Source of the DNA: Ignavibacteria bacterium | GTDB lineage: Bacteria > Bacteroidota > Ignavibacteria > Kapaibacteriales > UBA2268 | Length of the DNA stretch: 64,000 nucleotides | Direction: 5' to 3' | NCBI GenBank assembly: GCA_026417135.1 | Contig: JAOADV010000001.1 | Location: 62,001 to 126,000 of the forward strand | Shown here: positions 1 to 8,741 of the stretch, in pieces | Position numbering within the stretch: position 1 is the first letter of the stretch | Layout: the number at the start of each line of letters is the position of its first letter | Translations under genes and position numbers: made by a program | The notes under the pieces: generated by a model | Databases searched by the model: none | What the model saw: only the letters and a program-made list of their open reading frames with translations | Told to the model about the DNA's origin: nothing

Positions 1-834
1 AAGAACTTCTTTGACACTGCTTTCCAAATTATAATTTTTGAACTCCATAAGTGCTGAAACTTGAAATGCAGCTGACTGACGAATGAAAAATTCACCCAAC
101 CCAGTACAAGAAATACCGCAAGTTGAGTTTTTTGCATAGGTACCAGCACCGATAACAGGAGAATCGCCGATTCTTCCGACCATTTTCCCGGCGTAACCAC
201 CAGTAGAAGTACCCGCTGCGATGTTGCCATACTTATCTAAGGCAACCGCACCAACAGTTCCTTTAGTTTTTGACTTCTGTTCGGACCATCTTTTCTTTTG
301 CTCTGGGGTAATCAAAATCTCTGGATTGATGGTATCAAGGTTGAACTTTTTTATCAAATTATCAATACCCTCCCCAGCAAAGAACAGATGCGGTGTCTTT
401 TCCATTACAAGTCTTGCCAAAATAATTGGATTCTTAAAATTTCTAACACCAGCAACAGCTCCAGCACGTAAGTCCTTTCCTTCCATAATAGATGCATCCA
501 TCTCGACAAATCCGCTGTCGTTTAAAGCAGAGCCTATACCCGCATTAAACAAAGGGCAATCTTCTAAAATTTTTATAGCCTCGACAACTGCGTCAATCGA
601 GCTACCACCTTCCTCTAAAATTTTGTATCCCCTTTCTAAGGCTAAATTGATAGCCTGGTTAACTTCTTCAACATATTTCTTTTCTCGCGAATAAGTGCCT
701 GCTCCTCCGTGTACTACTATTGCAAATGAATTAGCAGATTTTGACTCATTTTGTGAACTCATAGCAAAGAACTCACCAACTATTACAAGAAGAAAAAATA
801 GCAAAACGACTTTTTTTAGCAAATTTGAACCCAT
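1..834 (-). CDS. Secreted isoaspartyl peptidase / L-asparaginase (Ntn-hydrolase), 3' end outside window
   Basis: The reverse strand is open from an ATG at 834 to the window edge (278 codons), so the C-terminus is missing. It matches plant-type asparaginase/isoaspartyl peptidase (N-terminal-nucleophile family), which cleaves isoaspartyl dipeptides and asparagine after self-cleavage. Visible landmarks are the N-terminal VVHGGAG motif (about residues 40-46), the block NAGIGSALN near 97-105, the GTVGAVALD cleavage motif with the presumed nucleophile Thr193, and the substrate loop GTSTGG (208-213) followed by GRIGDSPVIGAG. A hydrophobic N-terminus (LLKKVVLLFFLLVIVGEFFA) suggests export to the periplasm, as for many Bacteroidota homologues. 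It ends five bases from the stop of bamD, on the same strand, so the two may be co-transcribed. The family assignment is firm; substrate preference cannot be read here. Confidence 0.93.
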   Translation of the reverse strand, partial: MGSNLLKKVVLLFFLLVIVGEFFAMSSQNESKSANSFAIVVHGGAGTYSREKKYVEEVNQAINLALERGYKILEEGGSSIDAVVEAIKILEDCPLFNAGIGSALNDSGFVEMDASIMEGKDLRAGAVAGVRNFKNPIILARLVMEKTPHLFFAGEGIDNLIKKFNLDTINPEILITPEQKKRWSEQKSKTKGTVGAVALDKYGNIAAGTSTGGYAGKMVGRIGDSPVIGAGTYAKNSTCGISCTGLGEFFIRQSAAFQVSALMEFKNYNLESSVKEVL

Positions 835-839
835 AAAAA

Positions 840-1598
840 TTAAAAATTTGTCAAATTTTTACTTAAAGTTTCTACCTGGACAATATATTTACCATTAGAA
901 TATTTCATTTTATATTCTTCCAAAAGTTTCCTTAAATCAAAATAATGCTTTAAGTCGTTATATATATTTATCTTTAACCAAAGCGCCTCTTCGGCATAAT
1001 CGGTATCTTGAAACTCTTTCAAAACGATGTCAGCATAGATAATAGCAGATTTATAGCTCAACCACTTATAGTATAATTCGGCAATAAAATAATTACGATA
1101 TGCAAGTTTGTTTCTTAATTCTTTTTTGTATTTTTCGGCTAATACCGAAAGTGAATCATTAGGATATAAATTAAGAAACTCCGAAAAGCTTTCGATTGCT
1201 TTAAAAGTATATTCTTGGTCTCTATCCGAAGGTGGAGAAAGATTATAATAGCACAAAGCAACCTTAAATGTTGCATCTTTAAAAAAAGTGGAGTTAGGAT
1301 AAGACCGACGCAACCAATTATAATGAAAAGCTGCCATCAGAAATTCTCCTTTGGCAAAACTTATTTCAGCAAGGTAGTATTGAGCATCGATTGCATATTG
1401 ACTTGCTGGATATTGGAGTTTGACCAAATCAAAGAATTTCGTTGCCTCTTCGTAATCTTTCTCTTCGAATTTTTTCTTAGCAGAAGTAAACAAATCGTAG
1501 GCTGTTTTTAATTCCTCAACTTTTGTAGTGGCACAGCCACTGAAAGCTAACACAAGGTTAACCAGAATAACAAAATAAATTTGAATCCTTAATAACAT
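840..1598 (-). CDS. bamD: BamD/YfiO-like outer-membrane assembly lipoprotein
   Basis: A 252-residue lipoprotein with a type II signal peptide: hydrophobic stretch then FSGCATT, where the Cys would be lipidated. The rest is helical TPR-type repeats (for example YEEATKFFDLVKLQYP and the following SQYAIDAQYYLAEISF), the layout of BamD, which works with BamA to insert beta-barrel proteins. bamA lies far away at 33666. I place the start at the ATG at 1598: the longer frame would begin with a TTG at 1637 that is the last three bases of a TAATTTTG promoter box, and the added residues would spoil the signal peptide. It diverges from the exonuclease gene, and the two promoters overlap. Confidence 0.88.
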   Translation of the reverse strand: MLLRIQIYFVILVNLVLAFSGCATTKVEELKTAYDLFTSAKKKFEEKDYEEATKFFDLVKLQYPASQYAIDAQYYLAEISFAKGEFLMAAFHYNWLRRSYPNSTFFKDATFKVALCYYNLSPPSDRDQEYTFKAIESFSEFLNLYPNDSLSVLAEKYKKELRNKLAYRNYFIAELYYKWLSYKSAIIYADIVLKEFQDTDYAEEALWLKINIYNDLKHYFDLRKLLEEYKMKYSNGKYIVQVETLSKNLTNF

Positions 1599-1627
1599 TA
1601 ACGTATTCTTAAAATAAGTTATCTTTG
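1598..1627 (+). promoter_or_regulatory. Bacteroidota-type promoter of the exonuclease gene
   Basis: TTA at 1598-1600, 19 bases, then TATCTTTG at 1620-1627 (consensus TAnnTTTG). Transcription would start near 1634, leaving a leader of about 33 bases before the ATG at 1667. The -33 element is TTA rather than TTG, and it overlaps the start codon of bamD on the other strand. Confidence 0.6.
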
Positions 1628-1634
1628 TAATACG

Positions 1635-1662
1635 CAAAATTAAACTTTAAATTTTGAATTAA
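1635..1662 (-). promoter_or_regulatory. Bacteroidota-type promoter of bamD
   Basis: On the minus strand, TTA at 1662-1660, a 17-base spacer, then TAATTTTG at 1642-1635. The predicted transcript begins near 1628, about 30 bases ahead of the chosen ATG at 1598. This excludes the TTG at 1637 as a start. Confidence 0.65.
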
Positions 1663-1666
1663 CATT

Positions 1667-2398
1667 ATGTTCGCAGAATACCTCGTCTTCGATATCGAAA
1701 CAGTTCCTTTGGATTGGGATGCTTTTTCTCCGTCCCAACAAGAATATCTTTTAAGGAATTTGTCAACAGAAGAAGAAATTGAAAAAAGAAAATCTGAGCT
1801 TGGGTTATCGCCTTTAACTGCTCAAATCGCTTGCATTGGACTTTTGTTTATCGAAACTGATGGGGATGATGAAAAAACATATCTTCCAGTAGCCTATGCA
1901 GTAAACAATCATTTTAGTTATGAGCAGGAGGAACTTATCGAAACCGATAGCCGAAGAATTTACATTGTCTCCGAAAAAAAAGCTTTGGAACAATTTTGGA
2001 AAATACTGAAAAAACATTTAGATATTTGTTTAATATCTTTTAACGGGCGTAATTTCGATAGTCCATTTTTAATGCTTCGCTCTGCAATTTTGGGAATACA
2101 TCCTTCGAGAAATCTTATGGATGGTACGAAATATAATTATAAATATCATATCGACCTGCTAGACCAATTCACCTTTTACCAGCCAACCAATTATTTCTCT
2201 CCTACTAAAAGATTCAATATGGATTTCTATGCACACTCATTTGGGGTGAAATCGCCCAAAACCGAAGAAATAAATGGCACGAAAGTAAAAGAATTCTTCA
2301 AAGAAGGGAAAATTATAGAAATAGCAAGATATTGCATAGATGATGTTGTTGCTACTTGGGAATTATTCAAAAAATGGAAAAAAACACTTCAATTTTGA
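1667..2398 (+). CDS. 3'-5' exonuclease related to the PolB proofreading domain (DEDDy)
   Basis: A 243-residue protein of the predicted PolB-like 3'-5' exonuclease family. Exo I is VFDIETV (Asp9, Glu11), exo II lies in ISFNGRNFDSPFL near residue 130, and exo III is YCIDDVVATW near the C-terminus, with the Tyr and Asp expected of DEDDy nucleases. There is no polymerase domain, so it is a free-standing nuclease, probably acting in repair or DNA end trimming. It starts at ATG 1667 behind its own promoter and converges on the subtilase gene: its TGA stop (2396-2398) directly abuts the neighbour's stop. Family identity is solid; the physiological substrate is unknown. Confidence 0.85.
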   Translation: MFAEYLVFDIETVPLDWDAFSPSQQEYLLRNLSTEEEIEKRKSELGLSPLTAQIACIGLLFIETDGDDEKTYLPVAYAVNNHFSYEQEELIETDSRRIYIVSEKKALEQFWKILKKHLDICLISFNGRNFDSPFLMLRSAILGIHPSRNLMDGTKYNYKYHIDLLDQFTFYQPTNYFSPTKRFNMDFYAHSFGVKSPKTEEINGTKVKEFFKEGKIIEIARYCIDDVVATWELFKKWKKTLQF

Positions 2399-5257
2399 TT
2401 ATTTCAACTTTAACAGCTTGACAACCTTTGTCCCTTTAGAAGTTAAAATTCTCAAAAAATACATTCCCGAAGGAAATTCATTCAATCCAAGATTAGTCTC
2501 GAAGACTTTAGTTCCTTTGTCTGTGTAGTCCATTGGAATAGTTGAAATTAATTTTCCAGTAATATCAAAAATTCGCAGTTCCATAGGTATATCTTCGAGA
2601 AAGGAAACCCTTACCAAAAAATCGTCTTGCGACGGATTTGGAAAAATTGAAACAGCATAATCGCTACCCGTGTAGCTCGGCTGTTTATTTATCCAGCCTT
2701 TTTCGTAAGCAAATTCTGCTGAACGAATGGAATTCTTACGAACCCCAGCAATTGAGTAATCTGAAACAATTGAAAACCCAACCAAAACCTTTTCTTTAGA
2801 CTTTAAAGAAATCGGTCCAGCAGCAATCAACATAGACGCATCAGTTGAACGACTCTTGGAACGCAATATACCTCTGCTCATCATATTCCACTTTTCAGCT
2901 TTGCTAAAACCATCGTAAATTCCAACACTATCTTCGCCTTCTCCATCGTTATCAATCGCATAAAAATTCAGAGCTTGTTCAGTTAAGAGCCTAATCCCAA
3001 CAAAAGGTAATGTGTCTGAATCGGTGTTGAAAGCAATAGCAATATCATACTCAAAATCATAAACTACTCGGTCTTGTTTACCGTTGAAACCGATATCCCA
3101 ATCGAAAAATAGCCCTAAAAATAATGAATCAAAATTTCTCTCGCTTAGATTCTCAATTTCATAAAAAATTAGAATGAAGTTCGAATCTTTTGAAGAAAAT
3201 GGTTGGATAACTCTTTGCTTGATTTTAAACTCATTGAAATTCAAGGAATCTGGTAGTGTTACAAAAGTTGTGGTTCCTAAATAAAAATCAGGAAAAGGAG
3301 ATATCGAAAAGAGTGTATCTATAACAAAATTCTTGCTTTGATGCATTTGATTACTACTCCTTACACAATCATAGACTTTTCCACCTTCATAACCAAGCAA
3401 CAATCCACCTTCGAAAAGTATATTTCTACTTGTTTTAAAATGAAAACCTATTCCTTGCTTGTTTTGAGGATAATCGTTAAAACCAATATTACCTTGACTA
3501 TTAAAAGTTGTTCCTATGTTATTAAAATTCATTGTCCGATATGACGGATTTACCGAAAGTTCAACATTAAACTTATTAACATAGCCAATGCTATCGAAGA
3601 CAGAAATAGGGAACCTCAGAAGAAAATCAATGGGGACTTTTTCGGATAAAGTAAAATCAAAAGAGTTCAGAGATTTAGCAATATTTTTTCGCAGTAAATT
3701 TCCCAAAAAAGCCGAATCTTTACTAATATAACCAATATTTGGTATTGGAGCTAAAATTTTAGCGTAAACATTTTTCAAGTCCGATAAATAACTAATTACT
3801 GAAAGGTTCAACCTTATCAATTCACCCGGCAGAAGGATGCCATCATTATCTTCATCTTCAACAAAGTAACTAATCAATTCAACATAACGAATAGTATCTG
3901 GATTACAACTTAAACTTTTAAATGCATTCACTCTCCCTTCGCCAATCAAGCCAGAAAAAAGTGGATTAAGACTATCGATTTTATCCGATTGAGATTTAAC
4001 TAAAGAGTAAACCTGATTGTGGTCCAAGTATGGAAACTTTTGTCTAACCAAAGACAAAACGCCAGCAGCAACTGGAGAAGCCATAGATGTTCCATCCCAC
4101 GATGCATAACCATTATTAGGAACTGTGGACATAACTTTTACACCTGGGGCTGACACATCGACACGAGAGCCAAAATTTGAAAAACCAGCTTTAACATCAA
4201 CCGAATCGACAGCTGCGACAGACAATACCCCATCGAAAGATGCGGGCGAAAAATCTGAATATCTACCATTATTCCCAGCAGCTGCAACAACACAAGCTCC
4301 CAATAAGTTTACAGCTTTAATAACATCATTTTCGAGATTCGAGGCAGATTCACTTCCCCAAGAGCAATTAATAACCTTTGCTCCCATAACACCAGCATAA
4401 AAAATTGCTTCGTACCCAAATGAAATATATGTGTTGAAGATATTATCCGATGCAGCTTTCAAAGCCATAATCTTAACTTTTGGATTAACTCCAGCTATTC
4501 CTAATCCATTATTAACTACTGCGCCGATTATTCCAGCAACGTGTGTTCCATGACCATTTCCCGGAATAGGATTGTTATCTGGGGTTTTGTTGTCCACCCC
4601 GGCAAAATCCCATCCAACAAAATCATCAATATATCCATTATTATCGTCGTCTAATTTATTTGTTCTTTTGTCCTTTCCTAAAGAATCAAGTCCAATCTCT
4701 CCATAATTAAAAAAAATACTACTTTGTAAGTCTTCGTGTTCAATGTCCACCCCAGTGTCGACCACAGCAAGTATTATCGAATCGACATCCTTCGGAAGCA
4801 GTTCCCAAGATTCAAAAGCCTTTATATTTTTTAAATAATATTGTTGGGGAACGAGCGAATCATTCGGAATGAAAGAAACTCTTCGAACATAAAGTGGCTC
4901 TACATACTCAAGTAAAAAATCGTTCTTAATCTTGCTCGAAACTATGAAAGGGTCGATTTTTTTATCAAAACTCAAAATAAATATTCTTTTCAACGATTCA
5001 AAAAAATCTGTCCCAACTGCTTTAAAAGAATTAAAGTATTTCCTTTTAGCATAATCTAAGAGTTTCGGATTAAGCCCGGGAGAATAGGAAAATTCACCAA
5101 GAAAATCTGTCAAAAGGCTACGAGCTCTACTATCCTTTTTCTGAAAATCTTCATAACCGATTTCAGAAAATTTCACAACAATTTTGCCTTGAATAAAATT
5201 TTCGGAATAAGCAATGTTAATAATTGCAAAAAAGAAAAAGACAACAAATTTTATCAT
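2399..5257 (-). CDS. Secreted subtilisin-like serine protease (S8) with T9SS sorting domain
   Basis: A 952-residue exported protease. A signal peptide (about residues 1-18, ending IAYS) is followed by a propeptide-like region and an S8 catalytic domain. The triad is clear: Asp167 in AVVDTG, His236 in GNGHGTHVAG, Ser391 in WDGTSMASP, with the oxyanion Asn329 in AAAGNNG. Residues about 450-860 look like beta-rich repeats of unknown role. The last 80 residues (IFPNPSQDDF, LRIFDITGK, GMYFLRI, VVKLLKLK) are a type A T9SS C-terminal domain, so the protein should cross the outer membrane by T9SS and stay on the surface or be released. It faces glyA across a 119-base divergent spacer. Confidence 0.93.
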   Translation of the reverse strand: MIKFVVFFFFAIINIAYSENFIQGKIVVKFSEIGYEDFQKKDSRARSLLTDFLGEFSYSPGLNPKLLDYAKRKYFNSFKAVGTDFFESLKRIFILSFDKKIDPFIVSSKIKNDFLLEYVEPLYVRRVSFIPNDSLVPQQYYLKNIKAFESWELLPKDVDSIILAVVDTGVDIEHEDLQSSIFFNYGEIGLDSLGKDKRTNKLDDDNNGYIDDFVGWDFAGVDNKTPDNNPIPGNGHGTHVAGIIGAVVNNGLGIAGVNPKVKIMALKAASDNIFNTYISFGYEAIFYAGVMGAKVINCSWGSESASNLENDVIKAVNLLGACVVAAAGNNGRYSDFSPASFDGVLSVAAVDSVDVKAGFSNFGSRVDVSAPGVKVMSTVPNNGYASWDGTSMASPVAAGVLSLVRQKFPYLDHNQVYSLVKSQSDKIDSLNPLFSGLIGEGRVNAFKSLSCNPDTIRYVELISYFVEDEDNDGILLPGELIRLNLSVISYLSDLKNVYAKILAPIPNIGYISKDSAFLGNLLRKNIAKSLNSFDFTLSEKVPIDFLLRFPISVFDSIGYVNKFNVELSVNPSYRTMNFNNIGTTFNSQGNIGFNDYPQNKQGIGFHFKTSRNILFEGGLLLGYEGGKVYDCVRSSNQMHQSKNFVIDTLFSISPFPDFYLGTTTFVTLPDSLNFNEFKIKQRVIQPFSSKDSNFILIFYEIENLSERNFDSLFLGLFFDWDIGFNGKQDRVVYDFEYDIAIAFNTDSDTLPFVGIRLLTEQALNFYAIDNDGEGEDSVGIYDGFSKAEKWNMMSRGILRSKSRSTDASMLIAAGPISLKSKEKVLVGFSIVSDYSIAGVRKNSIRSAEFAYEKGWINKQPSYTGSDYAVSIFPNPSQDDFLVRVSFLEDIPMELRIFDITGKLISTIPMDYTDKGTKVFETNLGLNEFPSGMYFLRILTSKGTKVVKLLKLK

Positions 5258-5288
5258 AGAAAAAGCAAAATATATTAACCAAAAAATT

Positions 5289-5318
5289 CAAAATAAGAAT
5301 ATATCGCTCATTAAACAA
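5289..5318 (-). promoter_or_regulatory. Candidate promoter of the subtilase gene
   Basis: On the minus strand, TTG at 5318-5316, a 19-base spacer, then TTATTTTG at 5296-5289, one mismatch from TAnnTTTG. The start would lie near 5282, about 25 bases ahead of the ATG at 5257. It is divergent from the glyA promoter a few bases away. Confidence 0.4.
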
Positions 5319-5324
5319 TTCATA

Positions 5325-5355
5325 TTGGTTATTTAGACATTATTATATAACTTTG
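5325..5355 (+). promoter_or_regulatory. Bacteroidota-type promoter of glyA
   Basis: TTG at 5325-5327, a 20-base spacer and TAACTTTG at 5348-5355, an exact match to TTG-N(17-23)-TAnnTTTG. The TTG inside the -7 box (5353-5355) is the first possible in-frame start of glyA and is therefore not used. Expected transcription start is near 5362. Confidence 0.75.
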
Positions 5356-5376
5356 ATTTTTTATAATATTTGCAAG

Positions 5377-6690
5377 ATGGAAATGGAAAAAATGTATCAA
5401 TTTGTCAGGAATTCCGACCCCGAAGTTTATCAAGCTTTACTGAATGAATACAAAAGGCAACACGAAAAAATCGAGTTAATCGCCAGCGAAAACTATGTTT
5501 CTCCTGCTGTACTCGAAGCACAAGGTTCTGTTTTGACAAATAAGTATGCAGAGGGCTATCCCGGCGCTCGTTACTACGGTGGTTGTGAATGGGTCGATGT
5601 TGCAGAAAATCTCGCTCGGGAAAGAGTAAAAAAACTTTTTGGTGCAGAATATGCCAATGTCCAACCTCATAGTGGTAGCAGTGCCAATATGGCAGTTTAC
5701 TTTAGTTTTCTAAAGCCGGGCGATACTGTTTTGGGAATGAGTTTGTCTCACGGAGGCCACCTAACACACGGTTCACCAGTTAATTTCTCTGGTCGTCTTT
5801 TCAACTTCATTCCATACGAACTAAGTAAGGAAACTGGTCTAATAGATTTAAATATGGTCGAAGATTTAGCACTGAAACACAAACCTAAAATGATAACAGT
5901 TGGAGCATCGGCATATCCAAGAGACATTGACTTTAAAAGTTTCCGTGAAATCGCCGATAAAGTGGGAGCATTCCTTTTTGCTGACATCGCACACCCAGCC
6001 GGTATTATTGCCAAGGGTTATCTACAAAGCCCTATCCCTTATTGTCACGTTGTCTCCAGCACAACCCACAAAACCTTACGAGGACCAAGAGGTGGTCTAA
6101 TATTAGTTGGAAAAGACTACGAAAACCCATTTGGAATTGTTGCCCCAAAATCTGGGAGAGTGAAAAAAATTGGGGAAATCATAGACTCTTGGGTTATGCC
6201 CGGAATTCAAGGTGGACCATTGATGCACGTAATAGCAGCAAAAGCAGTTGCTTTTGGCGAATGCCTTACTGAATCTTTCGACAAATATATTCAGCAAGTT
6301 TTAAAAAATGCAAAAGTTTTAGCAAACGAATTAATTGTTAAAGGCTACAATCTCGTCAGTGGTGGCACTGATAACCACTTAATGTTAATCGACTTACGAA
6401 ATAAAGGTGTAACAGGACGCCAAGCTGAAAATGCTCTCGACAAGGCTGGAATCACTGTTAATAAAAATGCTGTACCATTCGACACTCAACCACCTTTGAT
6501 AACATCTGGCATAAGAATCGGTACACCAGCAATAACAACAAGAGGTATGAAAGAAGACGATATGAAAATCATAGCTGAATTTATCGACAAGGTCATTTCT
6601 AATATAGACAAAGAAGATGTCATTAACAGCGTTAAACAGGAAGTCTTCGAATTTACTTCAAAATTTCCATTATTTGCATTGTACAATTAA
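5377..6690 (+). CDS. glyA: Serine hydroxymethyltransferase
   Basis: A PLP enzyme of 437 residues interconverting serine and glycine with transfer of the one-carbon unit to tetrahydrofolate. Family blocks seen are [11 protein letters not shown] at the N-terminus, [34 protein letters not shown], and [14 protein letters not shown], where Lys232 forms the PLP Schiff base. Length is normal for bacterial GlyA. I start at ATG 5377, since the frame upstream runs into the promoter -7 box; ATGs at 5383 and 5392 are alternatives. It appears to be transcribed alone. Confidence 0.96.
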   Translation: MEMEKMYQFVRNSDPEVYQALLNEYKRQHEKIELIASENYVSPAVLEAQGSVLTNKYAEGYPGARYYGGCEWVDVAENLARERVKKLFGAEYANVQPHSGSSANMAVYFSFLKPGDTVLGMSLSHGGHLTHGSPVNFSGRLFNFIPYELSKETGLIDLNMVEDLALKHKPKMITVGASAYPRDIDFKSFREIADKVGAFLFADIAHPAGIIAKGYLQSPIPYCHVVSSTTHKTLRGPRGGLILVGKDYENPFGIVAPKSGRVKKIGEIIDSWVMPGIQGGPLMHVIAAKAVAFGECLTESFDKYIQQVLKNAKVLANELIVKGYNLVSGGTDNHLMLIDLRNKGVTGRQAENALDKAGITVNKNAVPFDTQPPLITSGIRIGTPAITTRGMKEDDMKIIAEFIDKVISNIDKEDVINSVKQEVFEFTSKFPLFALYN

Positions 6691-6895
6691 GTACTCATTG
6701 ATTTAGAAATTCTCGATACCGATAAATTTCCTATAAAAACGAAAAAGTATAAATCAGTAATTACAATTACTGCTAAAGATGTTGTAAAAATTCAATTCCC
6801 GATGAAAGACAAAATATTAGATTTTGTATGTATATTTTTTTGAATATCATTTAAAAACAAATAAAGTATCTCACTCGATGAAGAGTTTAAATCTT
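6691..6895. other. Spacer between glyA and the ABC exporter, no supported gene
   Basis: Directly after the glyA stop the same frame stays open for 50 codons (6691-6843) but has no usable start except a late ATG. The encoded string is rich in Lys, Ile and Asp and matches nothing I recognise. It may be chance or a gene remnant. Confidence 0.3.
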
Positions 6896-6935
6896 AAAAA
6901 TCCCCATAATCAAAGAAAAAAAAGTTTTTTGGGGA
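6896..6935 (-). terminator. Candidate rho-independent terminator of the HIT-ksgA-ABC operon
   Basis: On the minus strand, TCCCC (6935-6931) can pair with GGGGA (6905-6901), and a T5 run follows at 6900-6896. The loop is long and contains A6 and T8 runs that can extend the stem with a bulge. It starts about ten bases after the ABC gene stop. The short GC stem makes this only a candidate. Confidence 0.4.
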
Positions 6936-6944
6936 ACTATACTT

Positions 6945-8741
6945 TTAACTGGGGACTTCCATTCTTACTAACTTTTGCTTTTCGACTTGAAGTTTGTAAA
7001 GTTTTGAGTAAATTCCATTTAATTTCATCAGCTCAGTATGAGTACCAATTTCCCGAAGTTCACCTTTATGTAAGACAACAATACGATTAGCACGGTTAAT
7101 GGTTGTAAACCTATGTGCAATTACTATCGAGGTTCTTCCAGCAAACAATGTGTTTAAAGATTGTTCTATAATTTTTTCCGTTTCTGGGTCTATATTAGAA
7201 GTCGCCTCGTCTAAAATCAAAATTTCGGGGTCACGAACCAATGCACGAGCAAAAGCCAAAAGTTGCCGTTGCCCAGCAGATAGATTAATTCCCCGTTCAA
7301 GAATATTAGTATCATACTTGGTTGGTAAATTCTCGACAAATTTCGATAAACCAATCGTCTCCGATACTTCAACAATCTTTTGAAAGTCAATTTTTTCATC
7401 TCCAAGCGAAATATTTTCTACAACCGTGCGCGCAAATAAAAACACATCCTGTGTGATATAAGCAATTTTGGAACGAAGGTCATTTATATCATACCTTCTT
7501 AGGTCAACCCCGTCAATCAAAATTTCCCCAGATTGTGGTTCATAAAACCTACAAAGCAAGTTTACTATAGTTGTTTTCCCAGCACCAGTATGACCCACAA
7601 TTGCTATAATCTCGCCTTTTTCTACTTCAAAAGATACATCTTTCAAAACATTATTATTTCCATCATAACTAAATGTGATGTTTCTGAATTCAATCGACTT
7701 TCGAAAACCAGAAAACGAGATGCAATTTGTTTCGACTACTATTTTAGGCTGGGTATCCAGAACTTGAAATATTCTTTCAGACGAAGCCATTGCATTTTGT
7801 AGGTTTGTGAATTTTTCCGTCAAATCCCTTATGGGCCTAAAAAACATTTCTGAATACTGAATAAATGCAAAAAATGTCCCTAAAGTCATAAGTTTCGACA
7901 AGACACTTTCTGCGGTAAACCAAATTATTAATGCTAAAGCAAGAGAACCAAGAAATTCGATTGTTGGAAAAAAAATCGAATAATAATGCACGGTTTTTAT
8001 CCACAAATTCCTATTCTCTTCGTTAATTTTCCGAAATCTTTGCTTAAAATAATTTTCCCTATTAAATACCTTTATAGTCAAAACTCCAGTAAAAAATTCA
8101 TTTAAGAAAGCGTTTATATTAGCAATACTTTTCCTTATTTCTCGAAAGATTTCCCGAATTCGATTTCGAAAAATCCAAGTAATTAAGAAAAGAATAGGTA
8201 AAATTGACAACGTAATCAAAGTTAGTTTTATATTCAAATAAAGCATAAAGGCAATTATTGCAAGTATTAGTATAAAATCGGTCAATATAATTATGAAACC
8301 ACCGGACAAAAAATCGGAAATTGTCTCTATGTCGTTTGTAACTCTGGTAACTAAACGGCCAACTGGATTTTTATCAAAATAACTCACATCCAGTCCTTGT
8401 AAATGCTGAAAAACTTTAGTTCTAATTATAAAAAGTGCTTTCTGTCCTAACCACTTCATACTATAAGTTGCCAGAAATTGTAATATACTGTGGCTAATTA
8501 GAACCAAAAAGATAAGGAGAATTAGGGTAAAAAAGCCAGTGGTATTTGATTGCAAGATATAGTCGTCAATAATAACTTTGGAAAGATAGGGTCTTAAAGG
8601 TGCAAGAATCGTTGTAATAAGCATTAACAACAAAGCAAAGTAAAAATAACGGGCAAAAGGTTTCACGAAAGAAAGTAACCTTTTTGTTAACTTCCAGTCG
8701 AACTCTTTTGATTCAGTTTCTTCGAAATGCGTTTTATCCAT
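6945..8741 (-). CDS. ABC exporter, fused permease and ATPase (MsbA/multidrug type)
   Basis: A 598-residue half-transporter. Residues about 30-310 hold six membrane segments of the type I exporter fold; the ATPase follows with Walker A GHTGAGKTT (about 383-391), Q-loop ITQDVF, signature LSAGQRQ (Ala in place of the usual first Gly of LSGGQ), Walker B ILILDEATSNID and the H-loop IAHR. Such proteins act as dimers that flip lipids or drugs across the inner membrane; the substrate cannot be read from sequence. The start overlaps the end of ksgA by eight bases, so translation is probably coupled. It is the last gene of a three-gene operon and ends opposite glyA. Confidence 0.93.
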   Translation of the reverse strand: MDKTHFEETESKEFDWKLTKRLLSFVKPFARYFYFALLLMLITTILAPLRPYLSKVIIDDYILQSNTTGFFTLILLIFLVLISHSILQFLATYSMKWLGQKALFIIRTKVFQHLQGLDVSYFDKNPVGRLVTRVTNDIETISDFLSGGFIIILTDFILILAIIAFMLYLNIKLTLITLSILPILFLITWIFRNRIREIFREIRKSIANINAFLNEFFTGVLTIKVFNRENYFKQRFRKINEENRNLWIKTVHYYSIFFPTIEFLGSLALALIIWFTAESVLSKLMTLGTFFAFIQYSEMFFRPIRDLTEKFTNLQNAMASSERIFQVLDTQPKIVVETNCISFSGFRKSIEFRNITFSYDGNNNVLKDVSFEVEKGEIIAIVGHTGAGKTTIVNLLCRFYEPQSGEILIDGVDLRRYDINDLRSKIAYITQDVFLFARTVVENISLGDEKIDFQKIVEVSETIGLSKFVENLPTKYDTNILERGINLSAGQRQLLAFARALVRDPEILILDEATSNIDPETEKIIEQSLNTLFAGRTSIVIAHRFTTINRANRIVVLHKGELREIGTHTELMKLNGIYSKLYKLQVEKQKLVRMEVPS

